From JACKJP01 sp050249695 (GTDB taxonomy: Bacteria > Pseudomonadota > Alphaproteobacteria > Rhizobiales > Tepidamorphaceae): a stretch of 64,000 nt of DNA. Positions 62,505 to 64,000 of this stretch are shown piece by piece. The translations under genes were made by a program, and so were the position numbers. Below the pieces are notes generated by a model. That model was not told the origin of the DNA and ran no database searches. It saw nothing but the letters and a program-made list of their open reading frames with translations. Each line of letters starts with the position of its first letter. Positions within the stretch are counted from its first letter, which is position 1. The stretch is taken from the NCBI GenBank assembly GCA_050249695.1, contig JBFWQA010000001.1, forward strand, positions 1,282,705 to 1,346,704. The letters run 5' to 3'.

Positions 62505-63326
62505 ATGACCTATATCGACGCAGCGACGGCGCCAGGGCGCAACACCGGCCAGATCCGGCTCTACGACGCGGAAGCCTTTGAAGGCATGCGGGCCGCGGGC
62601 CAGTTGACCGCGCGCGCGCTCGACATGCTCGCGGCCGAAGTCGCGCCGGGTGTGACGACCGCGCGCATCGACAGGCTCGTCTATGAATTCGCCGCCGACA
62701 ACGGCGCGCTGCCCGCCACGCTCGACTATCGCGGCTATCGCTATTCGACCTGCACTTCGATCAACCACGTGGTCTGCCACGGCATGCCCAACGACAAGCC
62801 GCTGCGCGAGGGCGACATCGTCAATATCGACGTCACGCTGATCCTCGACGGCTGGCATGGCGACTCCAGCCGCATGTACGCGGCGGGCGAAGTCTCGCGC
62901 CGCGCAGAACGGCTTATGGAAGTGACCTACGAATGCCTGTTGCGCGGCGTCGCGGCCGTGAAGCCCGGCAACACCACCGGCGATATCGGCCACGCGATTC
63001 AGACCTATGCCGAGGGCGAGCGCATGAGCGTGGTGCGCGATTTCTGCGGCCACGGGCTCGGGCGTCTGTTTCACGACGCGCCCAACATCCTGCATTTCGG
63101 CTCGCCGGGAAGCGGAGTCGAACTGAAGCCCGGCATGTTCTTCACCATCGAGCCGATGATCAATCTCGGCAAGCCGGACGTGAAGGTGCTTTCCGACGGC
63201 TGGACGGCGGTGACGCGCGACCGGTCGCTGTCGGCGCAGTTCGAGCATACGGTCGGCGTGACCGAGGACGGCGTGGAGGTCTTCACGCTATCGCCGGCGG
63301 GCCTCAATCACCCTCCCTACGCCTGA
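62505..63326 (+). CDS. map: Methionine aminopeptidase
   Basis: 273 residues. The metal ligands are in IVNIDVTLILDGWHGDSSRMY, FCGHGLGRLFHDAPN, FFTIEPMINLG and AQFEHTVGVTEDGVEVFT. Substrate His in CTSINHVVCHGMPN. It removes the initiator methionine. The ATG at 62505 has AGGG upstream. radC follows after 12 bases, a common order in alphaproteobacteria. Confidence 0.96.
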   Translation: MTYIDAATAPGRNTGQIRLYDAEAFEGMRAAGQLTARALDMLAAEVAPGVTTARIDRLVYEFAADNGALPATLDYRGYRYSTCTSINHVVCHGMPNDKPLREGDIVNIDVTLILDGWHGDSSRMYAAGEVSRRAERLMEVTYECLLRGVAAVKPGNTTGDIGHAIQTYAEGERMSVVRDFCGHGLGRLFHDAPNILHFGSPGSGVELKPGMFFTIEPMINLGKPDVKVLSDGWTAVTRDRSLSAQFEHTVGVTEDGVEVFTLSPAGLNHPPYA

Positions 63327-63338
63327 GCGGCACGGCAG

Positions 63339-63941
63339 ATGTCGGCGGGCGGGAAGGCGGCTGACGGGTCCAGACCCCACTATCACGGCCATCGGGAACG
63401 CCTGAAGCATCGTCTGCTTGAAGCGGGCGGCGGCGCCCTTCCGGACTATGAGCTTCTGGAGCTTGTCCTGTTCGCCGCGCTTCCGCAGCGCGACGTGAAG
63501 CCGCTCGCCAAGCAGCTGCTCGCCCGTTTCGGCTCGTTCGGCGGCGTGATTGCAGCGCCGCCTGCCCTTCTGAAGGAGATCAAGGGTGTCGGGCCCGGCG
63601 TTATCAGCCATTTCGCGATCATGCGCGCGGCGGCCGAACGCATGGCGCGCGGCGAAATCGCCCGGCGTGCCGTCCTGTCGTCATGGAGTGCCGTGCTTGA
63701 GTATTGCCGCACAGCGATGGCTTTCGCTGAAAAGGAACAGTTCCGCGTTCTCTTCCTCGACAAGAAGAACGCGTTGATCGCCGACGAGGTGCAGCAGACA
63801 GGCACGGTCGATCACACGCCGGTCTATCCGCGCGAGGTGGTGAAGCGGGCACTGGAACTATCCGCCACCGCCATCATCCTCGTCCACAATCACCCCACTA
63901 ACCTCAATTCGATCACTCTGGATCACGCTCAAGCACATTGA
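63339..63941 (+). pseudogene. radC: RadC-like JAB protein, C-terminal end disrupted
   Basis: 200 residues as read. The first about 185 are clear RadC: HGHRERLKHRLLEAGGGALPDYELLELVLFAALPQRDVKPLAKQLLARFGSFGGVIAAPPALLKEIKGVGP, then FRVLFLDKKNALIADEVQQTGTVDHTPVYPREVVKRALELSATAIILVHNHP. Directly after HNHP the family sequence SGDPTPS is replaced by TNLNSITLDHAQAH and a stop. The Asp of the JAMM metal site and the last 35-40 residues are lost. I infer an insertion at or near 63890. A sequencing or assembly edge is an alternative. Confidence 0.75.
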
Positions 63942-64000
63942 AACACTAAAAAAATAGCGATTTTTTGCCGTTGCGTAGTGGGGGCGGTTTTGGCAAATTG
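63890..64000. mobile_element. Probable left junction of an inserted element in radC
   Basis: From about 63890 the sequence is AT-richer than the rest of the window, with TGAAACACTAAAAAAATAGC and an inverted AAAAAAT/ATTTTTT pair at about 63951-63967. It cannot be read as RadC. The element itself is outside the window, so neither its type nor a terminal repeat can be named. Confidence 0.45.

Overview
The window is GC-rich alphaproteobacterial chromosome, most likely Hyphomicrobiales (Rhizobiales). The evidence is the pairing of cysE with a DUF3126 gene, a CheY-like regulator with the tail YFGPDRRR followed by a separate Hpt protein, DUF2336, BTLCP, PAS_5, DUF1194 and DUF2267 proteins, a folE-hisI pair, map next to radC, and an interspersed VKPGDD-type repeat. 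No genus can be named from the sequence. Genes are densely packed on both strands. One tRNA gene is present. I saw no rRNA, CRISPR array, integrase or intact insertion sequence.

Layout. 1-5470 is a surface-glycan module: a cut membrane protein, two polytopic GT-C-like proteins, and a divergent gtrA-gtrB (flippase and polyprenyl-phosphate glycosyltransferase) pair. 5479-7860 is a cobalamin riboswitch controlling a BtuB-type TonB receptor. 7912-9409 holds cutA, a dodecin gene and NAD kinase. 9469-12830 is a signalling block: a CheY-like regulator, an Hpt protein, a DUF2336 protein and a lytic transglycosylase. 12960-20756 holds a CitE-fold protein without its active-site residues, a TetR regulator divergent from an acyl-CoA ligase, a flavin reductase and nitroreductase, a VWA protein, and a VOC/SnoaL pair. 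20839-30384 is mostly housekeeping: thrS, an outer-membrane barrel, yidD, a NifU-like scaffold, folE, hisI, a patatin, a CBS protein and a DUF2157/GDYXXLXY pair.

30363-38871 contains a rhomboid protease, a PAS protein, a tandem PilZ protein followed by a LapG-like periplasmic cysteine protease, a gamma-carbonic anhydrase, a soluble chemoreceptor-like protein, DUF3126 and cysE. 38928-44029 is rich in acyl-CoA and hydroxylase enzymes. 44126-47930 carries two L,D-transpeptidases with a metallo-beta-lactamase-fold protein between them. 48135-53841 begins with a soluble sugar dehydrogenase and continues into a metal (copper) handling cluster: a Met-rich Spy-like protein, a DUF305 protein, a TolC-family lipoprotein, a small lipoprotein and a His/Cys-rich secreted protein. 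This cluster lies at the 3' side of tRNA-Leu(TAA).

54079-62427 contains an SLC13-type transporter, a xanthine phosphoribosyltransferase and a CinA-N protein, then an operon of a metallophosphoesterase with a complete UgpBAEC-like ABC importer, which I read as a phosphodiester or sugar-phosphate scavenging unit. 62505-64000 is map followed by radC. The radC frame leaves the family sequence just after its HNHP motif, and the last ~110 bases are AT-richer and unlike the rest, which suggests the edge of an inserted element that continues past the window.

The clearest items for follow-up are the radC junction, the riboswitch with an apparent ribosome-site hairpin, the CitE-fold protein with replaced active-site residues, the NifU-like protein lacking two cluster ligands, the PilZ/LapG-like neighbourhood, the phosphoesterase-importer operon, and the dyad over the start of the soluble chemoreceptor gene.
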